DNA of 42,265 nucleotides from JBBDRW01 sp040905265. GTDB taxonomy: Bacteria > Bacteroidota > Rhodothermia > Balneolales > Balneolaceae. Of this stretch, positions 41,585-42,265 are shown one piece after another; within the stretch, counting starts at the first letter, position 1, and each line of letters opens with the position of its first letter. A program made the position numbers and the translations under genes. The notes beneath the pieces were generated by a model, which was not told where the DNA came from, did no database searches, and saw only the letters and a program-made list of their open reading frames with translations. Where the stretch lies: contig JBBDRW010000069.1 of NCBI GenBank assembly GCA_040905265.1, positions 1-42,265 on the forward strand. Reading direction: 5' to 3'.

Positions 41585-42265
41585 CTATTTTTGCAGGACA
41601 ATAGAGAGTTGTGCACCTTTCCGGACACTTAGCATCTCCCCGGCATCCCCTTTGTTCACTGCAACCTCTAACATCCCTGAACTCCCGATATAGGCAACCG
41701 GGTCCCCCTCTTCAACTTCGGCGAATGTCTCTGACAGTGCCTTCAATATCGTATTTCCAATATATATTTTAAACGTTTTCCCCCCGGTTACTTCCAGAAG
41801 CATCTCTTGCGGGATATTGGTAATCAAATTCCCAAAACGATCAATGTGGATCACCCACCCCTGGATTCCGTCATGATCGGCTATGGGCGTTGCCCACCGA
41901 TAGGTGACAAGCTCCTGAATCGGATCTCCAAGCTCCGCCGGTGCAACGCCGTTTGCAAGGTGAGCGGCTACCGGCGCAAATACATCCCGGCCATGGAAGG
42001 TCCGGGATCTGGCTTTCCGCCAGTAGGATTCATCCGTTAGCCGGTACGCCCGGTACTCCTGTTCTCCTGTAATCAGAGAGAAGATCCCGTTATCTGGTCC
42101 TACATAGATCTGGCCTTCCGATTCCAAAACCACCGCACTCCGGCCGGTCCCCACCCCGGGGTCAACAACAACAAGATGGATCGTATCTTCTGGAAAATAG
42201 GGAGCTGCATCCCGAACGACCCAGGCACCCGCCATTACATCCTGCGGCGGAATCTCATGAGAAAT
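41585..42265 (-). CDS. SAM hydrolase (SAM hydroxide adenosyltransferase / DUF62), N-terminus outside window
   Basis: The frame is open to the right edge. Upstream of the ATG at 42235 it reads SHEIPPQDVMAGAW, part of the conserved N-terminal domain, so the gene starts outside the window. Motifs seen are HLVVVDPGVGTGRSAVVL, YVGPDNGIFSLI, TFHGRDVFAPVAAHLANG, DRFGNLITNIP and YIGSSGMLEVAVNKGDA. Together these mark the SAM-dependent chlorinase/fluorinase-like family, whose common bacterial members hydrolyse SAM to adenosine and methionine. A halogenase role is unlikely for this ordinary form. The C-terminus is complete. Confidence 0.9.
   Translation of the reverse strand: MSHEIPPQDVMAGAWVVRDAAPYFPEDTIHLVVVDPGVGTGRSAVVLESEGQIYVGPDNGIFSLITGEQEYRAYRLTDESYWRKARSRTFHGRDVFAPVAAHLANGVAPAELGDPIQELVTYRWATPIADHDGIQGWVIHIDRFGNLITNIPQEMLLEVTGGKTFKIYIGNTILKALSETFAEVEEGDPVAYIGSSGMLEVAVNKGDAGEMLSVRKGAQLSIVLQK

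Noticed and set aside
1..42265. CRISPR arrays, toxin-antitoxin pairs, phage or integrative element boundaries
   Set aside because: No regularly spaced direct repeats, integrase, recombinase, transposase or phage structural gene was found on either strand.

Overview
The window reads as a chromosomal segment of a Bacteroidota/FCB-type bacterium, most likely of the Balneolales/Rhodothermia sort. This is inferred from gene content and protein style: a long pyrophosphate-type phosphofructokinase, M1 and MA-type exported peptidases, an auracyanin-like lipoprotein, a DUF4097 protein, few strong Shine-Dalgarno sequences, and a few TAnnTTTG promoter boxes. No 16S gene or other decisive marker is present. 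No phage, insertion sequence, transposase, CRISPR array, rRNA or tRNA was recognised. Most of the window is core and ordinary accessory metabolism.

Layout. 1-6.1 kb: a Na+/phosphate symporter (cut by the left edge) converges on phosphofructokinase. A truncated-looking SnoaL-like gene, a YfcC-family carrier and a lipoprotein amidohydrolase follow. 6.3-12.1 kb: uvrA, a GAF/fRMsr-like protein, a MarC-family membrane protein and a Na+/alanine-type symporter that appears to start with CTG. 12.1-16.2 kb: a secreted ankyrin protein behind an elaborate upstream region, an acyltransferase with an extra C-terminal domain, an auracyanin-like copper lipoprotein and a TSGG-repeat DUF4097 protein. 16.5-20.9 kb: proline dehydrogenase, a membrane-anchored gluzincin and an exported M1 peptidase. 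21.1-25.9 kb, minus strand: dnaX-ybaB-recR, then a GlsB/YeaQ-like protein followed by glutamate dehydrogenase. 26.2-30.2 kb: a cytoplasmic PAS histidine kinase, then an ECF sigma / membrane anti-sigma-like / exported-protein trio. 30.3-39.8 kb, all minus: bcp-topA, an unknown winged-helix-like protein, uvrB plus a PmtA-like methyltransferase, argS and radC. 39.8-42.3 kb: a NUDIX hydrolase, a methyltransferase and a SAM-hydroxide adenosyltransferase (cut by the right edge).

DNA maintenance is over-represented (uvrA, uvrB, recR, dnaX, topA, radC and perhaps the 33.1 kb protein), but as separate transcription units.

The most interesting signals are below the gene level. An A10 run in dnaX, at the domain III/IV border and behind an SD-like sequence, hits a stop in both alternative frames, which suggests tau/gamma production. 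Two or three families of short inverted-repeat elements are scattered between genes, often in 3' or convergent gaps. A pair of LacI-type operator-like sites 64 bp apart lies upstream of the ankyrin gene. There is also a perfect 34-bp palindrome. I found no convincing new multi-gene system. The closest candidate is the ECF sigma trio, whose third, unrecognised protein is internally duplicated.
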